Assembly (NCBI GenBank): GCA_021780105.1
Contig: JAJXZJ010000064.1
Coordinates: 62,001 to 126,000, forward strand
Direction of reading: 5' to 3'
Origin: a bacterium
Lineage (GTDB): Bacteria; Verrucomicrobiota; Verrucomicrobiia; Limisphaerales; J093
Length of the DNA: 64,000 bases
Numbering within the stretch: the stretch's first letter is position 1; every line of letters starts with the position of its first letter. Of the stretch, positions 37,540-47,116 are shown piece after piece. The position numbers were made by a program, and so were the translations under genes. The notes beneath the pieces are model-generated. The model saw nothing but the letters and a program-made list of their open reading frames with translations. It made no database searches and was not told the origin of the DNA.

Positions 37540-38430
37540 ATGTCCATCCTCGTCAAACCCGATACGAAAGTCCTCGTCCAAGGCATCACCGGCAGCTTCG
37601 GCGCGCGTCATGCCAAACTTAGTCTCGACTACGGCACGCAAATCGTCGCCGGCGTCACGCCCGGCAAAGGTGGCCAGCTCTTTGAAGGCAAGGTGCCCAT
37701 TTTTGACACCGTGGCCGAGGCCGCCCAGGTCACCGGCGCCACGGCATCGGCCATCTTCGTGCCGCCCGCCTTCGCGGCGGACGCAATTCTCGAAGGCGTG
37801 GACGCCGGGCTGGACCTGGTGGTCTGTATCACGGAAGGCATTCCGGTGAACGACATGATCAAGGTCAAGCGCGCGATGGAAGGCCGGCGAACCCGGCTCA
37901 TCGGCCCAAATTGCCCCGGCATCGTGACGCCCGGCGAGGGCAAGGACTCCCACGGCGGTTGCCGCATCGGCATCGCGCCCGGCTACATTCACAAGAAGGG
38001 CCACATCGGCGTGCTCTCGCGCAGCGGCACGCTGACTTACGAAGCCGTGTGGCAGCTCACCAGCAAGGGCGTCGGCCAGAGCACCTGCGTCGGCATCGGT
38101 GGCGACCCGGTGAACGGCACGTCGCACCTGGATGTGATCAAGCTGTTCAACGACGACCCCGACACGCACGGCATCATCATGATCGGCGAAATCGGCGGCA
38201 GCGCGGAAGAAGAAGCGGCGGCATGGATTGCGGAGCATTGTTCCAAGCCGGTCGTCGGTTTCATCGCCGGCGCCACCGCACCGCCCGGACGCCGCATGGG
38301 CCACGCCGGCGCGATTGTCAGCGGCGGCAAGGGCACGGCGGCGGCCAAAATCGAGGCGTTCCGCGCCGCCGGCATCTCCGTGGCGGAGACGCCGTCCGTG
38401 ATGGCGGAAACCCTCTTGAAGCGCATGTAA
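37540..38430 (+). CDS. sucD: Succinyl-CoA synthetase alpha subunit
   Basis: The 296-residue CoA-binding alpha subunit. It shows the CoA site [28 protein letters not shown], the [15 protein letters not shown] segment, [19 protein letters not shown], and the phospho-histidine loop [14 protein letters not shown], as expected for SucD. ATG at 37540. It pairs with sucC but is separated from it by three inserted genes. Length is standard, with no truncation. Confidence 0.97.
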   Translation: MSILVKPDTKVLVQGITGSFGARHAKLSLDYGTQIVAGVTPGKGGQLFEGKVPIFDTVAEAAQVTGATASAIFVPPAFAADAILEGVDAGLDLVVCITEGIPVNDMIKVKRAMEGRRTRLIGPNCPGIVTPGEGKDSHGGCRIGIAPGYIHKKGHIGVLSRSGTLTYEAVWQLTSKGVGQSTCVGIGGDPVNGTSHLDVIKLFNDDPDTHGIIMIGEIGGSAEEEAAAWIAEHCSKPVVGFIAGATAPPGRRMGHAGAIVSGGKGTAAAKIEAFRAAGISVAETPSVMAETLLKRM

Positions 38431-38463
38431 CCGGACACGCCGATCGGTTGTCCGGCCAAGGCG

Positions 38464-39297
38464 ATGAACCTGGCTGACTTCCTTCTCAATCTCGCCGGGC
38501 TGCTGCTCTGGGTGAGTTGGCGGTCAGCCGGATTCGCACCGGCGGCCAGCACTGCCGTTCCTTGGATGTCGCGTCCGTCCGGTTCGATGCCGGCCCGCCG
38601 GCACTGGCTGCTGGCCGCGCTCGTCGGGCTGCTCGTCATCCGAGCCTGGTTCTATTGGCGCATCGGCATGGAACTGGACTGGATTGGCTCGCTTGACCTG
38701 GGCGCGATCGTCCTGCCGTTCAACAGCGCCTCGCTCCAGCGCATGTTGCTCTATTCCGCGCTCAGTTTCCTCGTGGTCCTCGCGGTCTTTTATCTCTGGC
38801 TGTTGCTGCTCTCGATGGTGAACCACCGCGTCGGTGGCGCGCTGCCGCTGCAGCGTGTCGTCCGCCAGCAACTTGGCTGGATGGAGCGTTGGCCGGCGGC
38901 GCTCAAACTCGTCGGGCCTTGGGTGCTGGTGGCCGTGCTGTGGTTTGCTGTCAACCCGCTGCTCGTGCAGCTCGGCATGGCGGCCGCGCCCCAATCAACC
39001 ACGCATTGCTGGCAGCAGGGCGCCGTGCTCGGCGCCGGCACCATCCTGGCTTGGAAATACCTTGTGGCGTTCGTGCTCTTTCTCCACGTGCTGAACACCT
39101 ACCTCTACCTGGGCAACCACAACTTCTGGGCGTTCATCAACGCCACGGCGCACAACCTGCTCCGCCCGCTGCGCTGGCTGCCGCTGCGGCTGGGACGCGT
39201 GGACCTCGCGCCGGTCGCGGGCATCGCCGTCGTGCTCCTCGGCCTGGAACTTGGGCAGCGCGGGTTGACATGGCTATTCGGACGGCTGCCGCTATGA
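38464..39297 (+). CDS. YggT-like multi-pass membrane protein
   Basis: A 277-residue protein with about six hydrophobic segments. The C-terminal half has the YggT-like pattern with FLHVLNTYLYLGNHNFWAFI and LRPLRWLPLRLGRVDLAPVA, and the N-terminal half may be a divergent repeat. YggT proteins are inner-membrane proteins linked to osmotic-stress or cell-division functions in other bacteria. The next gene, coupled by ATGA, encodes the DUF167 (YggU) protein, reproducing the conserved yggT-yggU neighbourhood, which supports the call. Confidence 0.75.
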   Translation: MNLADFLLNLAGLLLWVSWRSAGFAPAASTAVPWMSRPSGSMPARRHWLLAALVGLLVIRAWFYWRIGMELDWIGSLDLGAIVLPFNSASLQRMLLYSALSFLVVLAVFYLWLLLLSMVNHRVGGALPLQRVVRQQLGWMERWPAALKLVGPWVLVAVLWFAVNPLLVQLGMAAAPQSTTHCWQQGAVLGAGTILAWKYLVAFVLFLHVLNTYLYLGNHNFWAFINATAHNLLRPLRWLPLRLGRVDLAPVAGIAVVLLGLELGQRGLTWLFGRLPL

Positions 39298-39593
39298 CCT
39301 CCGATTTTGTTTCCGAACGGGCGGATGGCGTGGTTCTGGCCGTGAACGTGCAGCCGCGCGCCAGTCGCAGTGAAATCGTGGGTTCCACCGGCCATGAGCT
39401 GAAAATCCGCATTGCGGCGCCGCCGGTGGACGACGCGGCCAACGCGGCCCTGGTCCGCTTTCTGGCGGAAACGCTCGACTGTCCGCGCGGCGGCGTCAGC
39501 CTGCTGCGCGGCGCGACCAGCCGGCACAAACTTGTCCTCATTCGCGGCGCCAGGCGCGCAAGCGTCCTCGCGCGTCTGACACCGGGCGGTTGA
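39294..39593 (+). CDS. DUF167 (YggU) family protein
   Basis: A 99-residue protein with the family core LAVNVQPRASRSEIVGS, IRIAAPPVDDAANAALVRFL and GATSRHKLVLIRG. Function unknown; a small alpha/beta fold conserved in bacteria and archaea. ATG at 39294 overlaps the upstream stop (ATGA); an in-frame ATG at 39270 is an alternative start. Confidence 0.88.
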   Translation: MTSDFVSERADGVVLAVNVQPRASRSEIVGSTGHELKIRIAAPPVDDAANAALVRFLAETLDCPRGGVSLLRGATSRHKLVLIRGARRASVLARLTPGG

Positions 39594-39632
39594 CTCCGCC
39601 GGCGTCGGCATCGCACCAGGAAACCGGCAGCC

Positions 39633-41255
39633 TCAGTCCAGCCGCAGCCAGACCGTCTTCAAGTAGGCTGGTTCTGCGCGGCTTACCGGAAAGTCCGGCG
39701 GCTGGGGCGCGTAATGCTGCCGGACAACCCGCCGGCCGCCTTCTGAAATGGCATGCGAAATGCCGGCGAGAAATTGTTCCGGCGCCAGGCGCGCCGCGTT
39801 GGTTGAAGCAAACAAAACGCCGCCGGGCCTGACCAGTTTCACGGCGGCGGCGGCCAACCGGCCGAAATCCTGCTCCGCCCGGAACGTGCCGCCGCTTTTG
39901 GAGGTCGAAAACGTCGGTGGGTCGAGCAGCACGACATCGAAGGCGCGGTCCTTCTTCGTCAGCCGGCGCAGCCAGTCGAAGGCGTCGCCGAAGATGAAGT
40001 CATGGGCGTTGGCATTGAGTCCGTTCAGGGCAAAATTGCGCCGGCCCCATTCCAGCGACCGCTTCGACAGGTCGAGGCTGGTGGTGTGCGCACCCGCCAG
40101 CGCGGCGCAGACGGAAAAGCCGCAGGTGTAGGCGAACACGTTCAGCACCGTGGCGGCAGAGGGGTCGCCGGCGAACAGAGGAAAGCCGGCGGCAACGTGG
40201 TTCACGAGCAGGCGGCGGCGGTTGTCACGTTGATCGAGGAACAGGCCCACGGAATAGCCCTCGTTGAAGCTGACCTCGAACGTGACGCCGTTTTCGCGGA
40301 GCGTGAACCACTCCGGCGCGGGTTCGCCGAAGAGCCGTTGCGGCGAGGCGTCGTTGGCGGAAGCGCCCCGGATCCGGCGGTTGAGCAGCTTGTGATACAC
40401 GCCGCGCAGACCGAAACGCGCCTGCCCGGCGCGGAGAAATTCGCGCTGGTTCAAACCCGGCGCGCGGCCGGACTGCGCCAGCAGGAAATCGCCGAGCCGG
40501 TCCACGTAAAAATCCGGCGCGTCGTCCGGCGGACAGGAGCGTTCGCCCAGCTCGCCCGCGCCGTGGATCATCCGCCATGCGTTTGTTTCCGCCGGGTCAA
40601 TAACCGCCTCCCGCAGCAGCCGGGCCGGCGCGAGTGCAAAGTTGACCGGCGCGTGAAAGGCGAACGGCTCGGCGGTCGCCGGATGCTGAAACGTGAGCCG
40701 CTCGGCGTGCAGCCAGAGTCGCGCCGCGGGTTCGCCGCCGTATAGCACATCGCCCAAAATCGGGAAACCGCGCGCGGCGGCGTGGACGCGGATCTGGTGT
40801 GTGCGGCCGGTGCGGGGCACGGCACGCAGTTCGACGAACCCGGTCGAATCGTCCAATCGCGTGAAGCACGTTTCGGCAACTTCACCGCCAGCAGTCTGCG
40901 GCACGGCGACGTAGTGGTCGCCGCGGCGTTCGATTCCGGTGCGAACCGTGAGTTCATGGAATTTGACCGGGTGGCGCGTGACCAGCCGGTATTCTTTGCG
41001 GACGGTCCGGCGCATGAACTGTTCGGTGAGCGCGCGGTTGGCGGAAGGCGTTTTCCCAAAGACCAGCAGGCCGGAGGTTTCCTTGTCGAGGCGGTGGATG
41101 ATCGCGAGCGTGGCCCAGCGCGGTTCGCGGTGGCGCAGCCAGTCGTAAATGCCTTCGCCGGCAAACGAGGCGGGGGAATGGGTGTTCCAGCCGGCCGGCT
41201 TGTTCACGACCAGCAGGTGTTCGTCCTCGAAAAGTATGCCGGGAACTGAGCTCAC
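39633..41255 (-). CDS. Fused RluA-family pseudouridine synthase and RlmI-like rRNA methyltransferase
   Basis: A 540-residue two-domain protein. Residues 1 to about 215 are an RluA-type pseudouridine synthase with the catalytic IIHRLDKETSGLLVF (Asp57) and PRTGRTHQIRVH. From about 225 it is a class I SAM methyltransferase of the RlmI/YccW type: EGYSVGLFLDQRDNRR, VLNVFAYTCGFSVCAA (SAM loop), FDVVLLDPPTFS (Asp/Pro/Pro catalytic motif). The GTG at 41255 is taken as start because a TAAACT -10-like sequence lies ten bases upstream; a TTG at 41300 is also possible. Fusion would join two 23S rRNA modifications in one polypeptide. Confidence 0.85.
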   Translation of the reverse strand: MSSVPGILFEDEHLLVVNKPAGWNTHSPASFAGEGIYDWLRHREPRWATLAIIHRLDKETSGLLVFGKTPSANRALTEQFMRRTVRKEYRLVTRHPVKFHELTVRTGIERRGDHYVAVPQTAGGEVAETCFTRLDDSTGFVELRAVPRTGRTHQIRVHAAARGFPILGDVLYGGEPAARLWLHAERLTFQHPATAEPFAFHAPVNFALAPARLLREAVIDPAETNAWRMIHGAGELGERSCPPDDAPDFYVDRLGDFLLAQSGRAPGLNQREFLRAGQARFGLRGVYHKLLNRRIRGASANDASPQRLFGEPAPEWFTLRENGVTFEVSFNEGYSVGLFLDQRDNRRRLLVNHVAAGFPLFAGDPSAATVLNVFAYTCGFSVCAALAGAHTTSLDLSKRSLEWGRRNFALNGLNANAHDFIFGDAFDWLRRLTKKDRAFDVVLLDPPTFSTSKSGGTFRAEQDFGRLAAAAVKLVRPGGVLFASTNAARLAPEQFLAGISHAISEGGRRVVRQHYAPQPPDFPVSRAEPAYLKTVWLRLD

Positions 41256-41320
41256 GTCGGCGGCGAGTTTAATCCGTGTGCCCGAAATGTCACCGGACAA
41301 ACCGCGAGCCGCCAGCAGGC

Positions 41321-41355
41321 AAAATGAAAACGCCCGCCGGATTGGCCGGCGGGCG
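41321..41355 (-). terminator. Rho-independent terminator of the 41431-42138 gene
   Basis: Read on the minus strand, CGCCCGCCGG (41355-41346) pairs perfectly with CCGGCGGGCG (41340-41331) around a CCAAT loop, and TTTTCATTTT follows. It lies about 75 bases past the stop of the upstream gene. Confidence 0.75.
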
Positions 41356-41430
41356 CGGTGTGTTTATCCAACGGCCGCACTACGATGCGTGCGCCGTAAC
41401 CCTAAACTGAGAATCCGGTGGCCGGGGCGC

Positions 41431-42138
41431 TCAAAGCTTGTTGCTGGCTTCCTCCGGCACTTCGATCTTGGTGGAGCCGACGTCCTTGATTTCCACGGTC
41501 GTCGTTCGGTCAATGTCCCGTTCGTTGCCGTTGAAACTCATCTTGCCCTGCACCTTGACTTCATATTTGGAGAGCACGCCGTCGGCGATCCAGAACTTGA
41601 CCGAAGCCTTGGCGTCGCTGATCTCAGGGCCATTGCCGCCGCGACGACCGAAGCGAAGCAGCGACTTGGCGCCTTCCTCGGTGAGGTCGCCGGAATACAC
41701 GTCGCCGTCCTTTTTCAATTCTGCCGCCTGACCGGCGAGATCCTGCGCCTGGACAGCCGGCGTCTTGTAGTTGCGCACCATCCGGCCCAGGAACATGGCG
41801 GGTCCCCGCTGGCCGGTGCCGTTGGCCGAGCCTTCGGCGACGGCTTCCCATCCGGCGTCAGTTTTCATCGCGGCCTTCTCGCCCTTCATGACCACTTCGA
41901 CCTTGTTATCGCGCATGGATAGGGACAGGCAGGTGTAGCCGTCCTTCTCCGTCTTGCCTTCCATCGGTCCAGGTCGGAATCCTTGGCCGCCAGCGACCTC
42001 GATGGTCTGTTTCCAACTGTAGTTGCTCTTGTCGGCCAGCGCCTTGGCTGCGCCTGTTACCTCATCCTTCGGGCTGTCCGCGGCCAGGAGTGATCCGGTC
42101 AGCAGGACCAGCGTGCTTAATACGATGTTGCGATTCAT
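41431..42138 (-). CDS. Secreted protein of unknown function
   Basis: A 235-residue exported protein: signal peptide (IVLSTLVLLTGSLLAADS), then a region rich in Lys/Glu/Gly with alternating short strands, such as WKQTIEVAGGQGFRPGPMEG, SVKFWIADGVLSKYEVKVQG and DRTTTVEIKDVG. The pattern KFWI-dG-LsKY-vkVqGk recurs in verrucomicrobial and planctomycete secreted proteins of LolA/LppX-like appearance, but no firm family can be assigned. Monocistronic, with its own terminator. Confidence 0.6.
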   Translation of the reverse strand: MNRNIVLSTLVLLTGSLLAADSPKDEVTGAAKALADKSNYSWKQTIEVAGGQGFRPGPMEGKTEKDGYTCLSLSMRDNKVEVVMKGEKAAMKTDAGWEAVAEGSANGTGQRGPAMFLGRMVRNYKTPAVQAQDLAGQAAELKKDGDVYSGDLTEEGAKSLLRFGRRGGNGPEISDAKASVKFWIADGVLSKYEVKVQGKMSFNGNERDIDRTTTVEIKDVGSTKIEVPEEASNKL

Positions 42139-42314
42139 GTTGTTCCTCGGGTTTGCGTGTTGCGCTTATCAGCAAATGTTCGTGTGCCAGGTTCTGCTCT
42201 GTTACGTCTGATTCCTGACGGGCCGCAGAACCAGGGTCAATAATGAAGACTCCCTTACTCCCGGCATGGTTACAACGAATTGGCGCATTCCTGCCGGGAA
42301 TGCGCGCCAGGAAA

Positions 42315-42902
42315 TCAGATTTCAAACAGAAAGGGACACCGTGAAAGCACCACATTCCAGTCCACGGTTTCCCTGGCAATGGGTTGAAGAACAACCAGCA
42401 CGGGGTCGTGGCCGGAACATCCGAAGGTCAACCGCCGCCAGGCGCTTTGCCACCAGGCACGGACGACCGAAACGTGCCGGCACTCGCCGTCGCTGAACCA
42501 GAAGACCGCTTCGGTCGTTTGCCCGGACCGGGTGAGCAGGAGATGACTGGCCACCCCGCCGGGGATTCGCAGCGGCTGGCGCCGCACTACGTTCCAGCCC
42601 GCGCCGCGAAAACAGTAGAGGGGGTCGTGAACGGCATGGCGGTCGCGCGAACCGTCAATCGCGATGAGGAGGAATCGCTGGCCGGCAACCTGATAGACGC
42701 GTTTGACGACCCGGGCCTGGCGGTAAACTTGCGCCTCGGTTTCGTTGAGCGGCAGATCGTGGCTGGTCAAACCGAGGCTGCTGGTCGGCAGGGTGCCCAG
42801 CCGGTTGTCCGGACTCCACGCGGGCAAGAATTCCCACAACAGGCTGAGCGCCAAAACGATGGCAAGTCCAAGCCACAGCCGGTTGCGCGCGACGGTCTTC
42901 AT
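42315..42902 (-). CDS. EpsI-like exosortase-associated protein
   Basis: A 195-residue protein with one N-terminal membrane helix (LWLGLAIVLALSLLWEFL). Its outer part includes RHAVHDPLYCFRGAGWNVVR and SHLLLTRSGQTTEAVFWFSD, which resembles the hxPxxCxxGxGW pattern of EpsI/DUF3485 proteins fused to or encoded beside exosortases. It overlaps the 161-residue membrane gene (ATGA) and closes the exosortase operon. The identification relies on this motif and on context. Confidence 0.65.
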   Translation of the reverse strand: MKTVARNRLWLGLAIVLALSLLWEFLPAWSPDNRLGTLPTSSLGLTSHDLPLNETEAQVYRQARVVKRVYQVAGQRFLLIAIDGSRDRHAVHDPLYCFRGAGWNVVRRQPLRIPGGVASHLLLTRSGQTTEAVFWFSDGECRHVSVVRAWWQSAWRRLTFGCSGHDPVLVVLQPIARETVDWNVVLSRCPFLFEI

Positions 42903-43384
42903 CGGAACGATGCGCGACGCGCGAGGCGGACCGGCCCTGCGCTGAGCCAGACGGCTGCGCTCGCGAGGCCGAGGCGGAGGGCAACCACGCCGACCGGGGA
43001 TAGACCGCGCATCAACCAGCCAAGCGCCGGCATCCAGCAGAGCGCCAAGAGCAGCCAGAGGTTTCGACGACGAAACGCCGGCGCCACCGCGGCGAAGGCA
43101 AACGCCAGCGCGCCGTGCATAAGCACATGCATGCCGAGCAAACCACCGGACAAATCCAGTGCCAGGGCCGTCCACGCGCGCCAAGACGTCCGGGCCGGAG
43201 AGGTTGAGGGCAGGTGCTGGACGAAGGCTGCGATCAAGGCCGGCACCAGCCAGATTCCCAAGGCGAGCCAGCCCAGACGGTCGAAGGGCGAGTGTTGCCA
43301 CGCGGTGGCCAGGTCCGCGGATTGCCAAAGGCACAAGGCGAGCACGGCCCATTCGACCCCCGGTTGGACGACTGGAGTCTTCAT
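42899..43384 (-). CDS. Small polytopic membrane protein of the exosortase operon
   Basis: A 161-residue protein with about four or five hydrophobic helices (WLALGIWLVPALIAAFV, LLGMHVLMHGALAFAFAAVA, LWLLLALCWMPALGWLMRGL). No family recognised. It is coupled by ATGA overlaps to the exosortase upstream and the EpsI-like gene downstream, so it should act with the sorting machinery. Confidence 0.6.
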   Translation of the reverse strand: MKTPVVQPGVEWAVLALCLWQSADLATAWQHSPFDRLGWLALGIWLVPALIAAFVQHLPSTSPARTSWRAWTALALDLSGGLLGMHVLMHGALAFAFAAVAPAFRRRNLWLLLALCWMPALGWLMRGLSPVGVVALRLGLASAAVWLSAGPVRLARRASFR

Positions 43385-44193
43385 GCAGCGGCTGGAGCCG
43401 AATCGACGGCCCGCCAGAACAGGCGGATGGAAAGCCAGTTGAGGCCGAACATAAACATCAACACCAACCAGCCGGCGAACCCGTGAAACCAGCCGCCCGC
43501 AAATTCAGATCCGAACGTCAACGCCACCGCGGTCAACGCCACCACGCGCAGCGTATTCGCAATCCAGGCCAGGGCCGGCAGCATGGTTAGGCTCCACCAG
43601 AAACCGCGGCGCTGGCGGAGCTCCAACACGGCCAGCGCCGTGCCGGCAATCAGCATGGCCTGGAGCGCGTTCAGGCCGGAACAGGCTGGCGCCACCGCGA
43701 TAGGCACGCCTTGCACGAGCAGACTCGTGCCTTCGCGCTCGACCACGAAGCCCAGCGCGCCAAATAGCAGTTTTACACTCCAGGCCGCCGAAAGACGAAA
43801 CCCCCAGCCCAGCGGCGCGGCGTCGAGGGTGATCCACGGAAAGGCCAGCATCGGCAGCACCAAAAGCCGGTGCAGTCCGGGAATCGAATCCGGCTCCACC
43901 CGTTGCCTCAGCCAGCTCCACAGCGCGGCCGTCCAGGCGGCCGCAAAAAAGAAAGTCAGGTCGGTCGCCACGCCAGCGGCGAACAGGATTCCGCCGACCG
44001 CGAGCCAGTCGCGATGAAGCTGGAAAACGGTCCGCTGGATTCTCCACGGCGCTCCCAACCACACGAACAACGGCAGGGCCGCGAGAATCGGCAAGGTTTC
44101 CGAGGCCGTGGAAATCCAGGCCGTGTTGCGCAGCCAGATCAAGGCTGCGGCAACCGCGAGCAGAACCATCCACAACCGGTCGCGGGCGCTCAT
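43381..44193 (-). CDS. Exosortase (archaeosortase/exosortase family)
   Basis: A 270-residue integral-membrane cysteine transpeptidase. The catalytic set of the family is visible: Cys171 in VAPACSGLNALQAM, Arg216 in AWIANTLRVVAL, and His237 in GGWFHGFAGWLVL. Exosortases recognise and process the C-terminal PEP-CTERM anchor of exported proteins. The gene overlaps the upstream TPR protein and the downstream membrane protein by ATGA, and one PEP-CTERM substrate is encoded at the head of the same operon. Confidence 0.92.
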   Translation of the reverse strand: MSARDRLWMVLLAVAAALIWLRNTAWISTASETLPILAALPLFVWLGAPWRIQRTVFQLHRDWLAVGGILFAAGVATDLTFFFAAAWTAALWSWLRQRVEPDSIPGLHRLLVLPMLAFPWITLDAAPLGWGFRLSAAWSVKLLFGALGFVVEREGTSLLVQGVPIAVAPACSGLNALQAMLIAGTALAVLELRQRRGFWWSLTMLPALAWIANTLRVVALTAVALTFGSEFAGGWFHGFAGWLVLMFMFGLNWLSIRLFWRAVDSAPAAA

Positions 44194-46142
44194 CGGGCGG
44201 CTTCGGCCTGGTCAATTGCCAGCAAGTTTTCCCGGAGTTGCGGCGAATCGGGGATGAGGTTCAACAGTTCATGCGTCAATTGCCGTGCCGCGTCCCACTG
44301 CTTCTGAGCAAAAGCCCGGCGGGCAAACCACGTCTTGGCTTCAACCGATGTGGCGACAATGCCGCGGTAGATTTGCTCCGCCTCGGCGGTCTTGCCCTCG
44401 GCGAGCGCCAGACGCGCGCACAGTTCTTTGCCGCTGTTGTCGGCGGCGAGGAGCGGCTGTCGCTCAACAAACTGCCGCGCAACGTCGAAATGGCGCTGCT
44501 CGGCGGCGTCGAGCGCCAGCAGGCAAGCCGCCCGGAAGCCCTCGCCGGAGTTCATTGACGCGAGCGGCGTCAGCAGTTTGAGGGCCTCGGTGCGTCGCCC
44601 AGCCTCGACGAGCAGTTCGGCGCGGAGCAGGTCCAGCGCCGGCGCTGACCTTTGCCGGGCAAGGAACTCCCGCGCGACCTGGGGGCTGCGGTTGATCCGC
44701 AGGACTTGGGCCAATCCATAAACGAGCCACTCCGGCTGATGGGCGAAGTCCGCATTGGTGGAACCAAGCTGCAACGCGGCTTCCCGCCAGCCGGCGGCCA
44801 GCGCGGCGGCGGCGAAGGCGTTCGGGCCGCGCAAGAGCGCATCCAGTTCCGCGGGCAGGGAAGCCGGATGATTGGCGGAAGTGCGTTCACGGAGCGCCGC
44901 GTCTTCAAGTTGAACGAAGAATTGATGTCGTGCCGCTGCGGGAATCTGGCTGGCGAAGACAAAATCCGGTGGATTCAGCGAACGCTTCTGCCGGTAGTAA
45001 AGCGTCCGGTAAAGCGCCGCGGCCAGATCGGGTTCCCAAGATTGCTTGAACTTCGGCTCGAACTTCAGCAGTTGAAAGGCTTCCGTTTCCCGGCCGGATT
45101 GCAGCGCGTCCAGCAGTCGCAGCCAGAAAACTTCCTGGCGTTGCGCGGCGTAGAGGTGCGAACCAGGCAGTTGCGCAAAGCCGTTGGTGTCAAAGAACCG
45201 TCCCTGGGCCAGCGCGGCGATCCACTGAACCAGCGGCTTGAATTCGCCATTTGGCGGCGAGGTCGAAAGGTCGAACTTGACCGGCCGCACCATCCGGCTC
45301 CAGAACTGCGCCTTGAGCCAGACAAAATCCAGCGTCGGCTGCGCCAGCGCCTCGGTCCATGTGTCGAGGGCGAGATCGTAGTTGCGCTGGCGTTGATAAA
45401 AACCGGCGAGCTGGTCGCGCAACAGTGGGTTGCGTGGCTCGGCCACCAGCGCGGCGACGTATTCGACGCGGGCCTCGGCCGGGCGGCCGGCAGCTTCCAG
45501 TATCTGGGCCCGAAATGACCGGATGTCCGGGTTGCGCGGCTGCATCCCGGCAGCTTGCGCCAATAGTTCCCAGGCGCCGGGCAGGTCCCGGGGGGCAATG
45601 AGCAGCGCAAGCCGGACAAGGCGCGTGGCGTCGGCCGTTCCAGGAAGCGTCCGGGCGTGAAGGAATTGTTCCGCCTGACGCGGCTTGCCGGCGAGAATCA
45701 GGGCGTCGCAATCCAGCGCCAGCCAGATTTCCGGTCGGCTTTCGCGGCCGCGCCAGACTCCGCGGAGCCGGGTGAAATCGTTAGTCTTGCGGGCGTGCAA
45801 AAAAGCGCGGGCCACCAGCGCGGAGGCCGGCTCGTCCGCCAGAATGCGCTCCGGGGTGCGATCATAGATCAGGGCCAGCCGCGGGATGTCGCGCAGCGCG
45901 GTCAATGCTTGAAGTTCGACGCGCGGCCACGCCAGGGCTGAAGCCGGTTGCCTGAAGCTTTGAACAAGCGCCAGCGCGTCCACCGGCTTGCCCTGTTGGA
46001 GGAGCGATTCGGCCCGCGCGAAGGCGCGTTGTTCCTGCCGGGCCAGCAAACCGGCACGCCAGTATCGGAAGCCGACGAAGCCCGCGAGGACCAGGGCCAA
46101 CGTGGCGGTCGCCAGGAGCAAAGCTGTTCGGCGCCGGACCAT
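44190..46142 (-). CDS. Membrane-anchored TPR protein of the exosortase operon
   Basis: A 650-residue protein with one N-terminal membrane helix (TALLLATATLALVLAGFVGF) and a long periplasmic part with helical repeats. TPR-like units are visible in AGRPAEARVEYVAALVAEPR, QRNYDLALDTWTEAL, AGRRTEALKLLTPLAS and EGKTAEAEQIYRGIVAT. Such TPR proteins are frequent in exosortase/EPS clusters, where they are thought to organise the secretion machinery. It starts nine bases after the PEP-CTERM gene stop. Confidence 0.75.
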   Translation of the reverse strand: MVRRRTALLLATATLALVLAGFVGFRYWRAGLLARQEQRAFARAESLLQQGKPVDALALVQSFRQPASALAWPRVELQALTALRDIPRLALIYDRTPERILADEPASALVARAFLHARKTNDFTRLRGVWRGRESRPEIWLALDCDALILAGKPRQAEQFLHARTLPGTADATRLVRLALLIAPRDLPGAWELLAQAAGMQPRNPDIRSFRAQILEAAGRPAEARVEYVAALVAEPRNPLLRDQLAGFYQRQRNYDLALDTWTEALAQPTLDFVWLKAQFWSRMVRPVKFDLSTSPPNGEFKPLVQWIAALAQGRFFDTNGFAQLPGSHLYAAQRQEVFWLRLLDALQSGRETEAFQLLKFEPKFKQSWEPDLAAALYRTLYYRQKRSLNPPDFVFASQIPAAARHQFFVQLEDAALRERTSANHPASLPAELDALLRGPNAFAAAALAAGWREAALQLGSTNADFAHQPEWLVYGLAQVLRINRSPQVAREFLARQRSAPALDLLRAELLVEAGRRTEALKLLTPLASMNSGEGFRAACLLALDAAEQRHFDVARQFVERQPLLAADNSGKELCARLALAEGKTAEAEQIYRGIVATSVEAKTWFARRAFAQKQWDAARQLTHELLNLIPDSPQLRENLLAIDQAEAAR

Positions 46143-46151
46143 GGTTTCTGG

Positions 46152-47105
46152 TCAAACAGCGGCCACCGGCGGCAATTTGTTGACCGTCCGCTGGCGTTTC
46201 ACGAGGACGACCAGACCCAGGAACGAGCCGAGCATGAGCCAGGTTCCCGGCTCGGGCGTCGCCAGCAGCGCGGCGACGTTGGCCTTGCCGATGTCGAGCG
46301 CGATGACCACGTCGTTGAAATCTTGGTCACCCCCGCCGTAGAGATCCTCGAAGGAAACAAACAAGTAAGGACTGTCCGCTGCCGCCCAAAAACTGGACGA
46401 GAACGCAGCGGCATGACTGATGCCGTCAGGATTGGCGGATGCGGTTGTCGAGAAGACGTCGCTCCCGCCGTTGGCGCCATTCGCGATGAGAAAAAAGTCC
46501 AAGGTCGAGCCGGCGCCGATCGTGCCAAGATTAACAAAATCGCCGGGAAGCAGAGGTTGTGACGCCGAGCGTTTCCCTTTGCCGTCGCCACCGTAGCCAA
46601 CACTGCTCGACGCGTCGGGAAAAATGATGGCTGGATTGCCGGACGAGACCCCCACCCCGGTGGTGTTGAACCCAATCGTGTCGTGGTAGCTCGCTCCTTC
46701 GTAAACGAAGTAGGCCCGCACGTCCGACGCGGTGGAAAGGGTGAGCTTTGACGGATCAATCGCCGCGAGCAGCGGGCTGTTGAGATTGTTCTGACTTTCC
46801 GGAAGATACGACAGAACAGCCTGTTGCACGCTTGGAAGTGTGTTCTGGAAGCTTTTCGAGGCGGTATCCGACCCGGCCTGCATCACGGGACCAACGATGC
46901 TGAGACCCAGCGGCCGCGCACTGGATTGGACCGGCGAGACTTTGCCATTTCCGTTCTTGGAAGAGCTGCCGGGCGTTTCCGGTTTGTCCGCCAACGCGGT
47001 GAACGGAAGCGTCGCGCCAATGGCCAGCAAGACGCCAGCCAGACACCCACGGCCAAACCATCGCCCACATTCTACCTGTCGGAGGCACCACACAGTGTGT
47101 AACAT
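46152..47105 (-). CDS. PEP-CTERM sorting-domain protein with DUF4114-like domain
   Basis: A 317-residue exported protein. A signal peptide lies near residues 20-40 (GVLLAIGATLPFTALA). The central region contains a DUF4114-like segment (GGGDQDFNDVVIALDIG, an Asp-rich possible calcium site). The C-terminus is a PEP-CTERM signal: TPEPGTWLMLGSFLGLVVLV followed by KRQRT. The start is uncertain: the ATG at 47105 lies almost on the predicted sigma-54 transcription start, and a GTG four codons later is possible. First gene of the exosortase operon, so probably its dedicated substrate. Confidence 0.8.
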   Translation of the reverse strand: MLHTVWCLRQVECGRWFGRGCLAGVLLAIGATLPFTALADKPETPGSSSKNGNGKVSPVQSSARPLGLSIVGPVMQAGSDTASKSFQNTLPSVQQAVLSYLPESQNNLNSPLLAAIDPSKLTLSTASDVRAYFVYEGASYHDTIGFNTTGVGVSSGNPAIIFPDASSSVGYGGDGKGKRSASQPLLPGDFVNLGTIGAGSTLDFFLIANGANGGSDVFSTTASANPDGISHAAAFSSSFWAAADSPYLFVSFEDLYGGGDQDFNDVVIALDIGKANVAALLATPEPGTWLMLGSFLGLVVLVKRQRTVNKLPPVAAV

Positions 47106-47116
47106 TTGCCGGCTTA

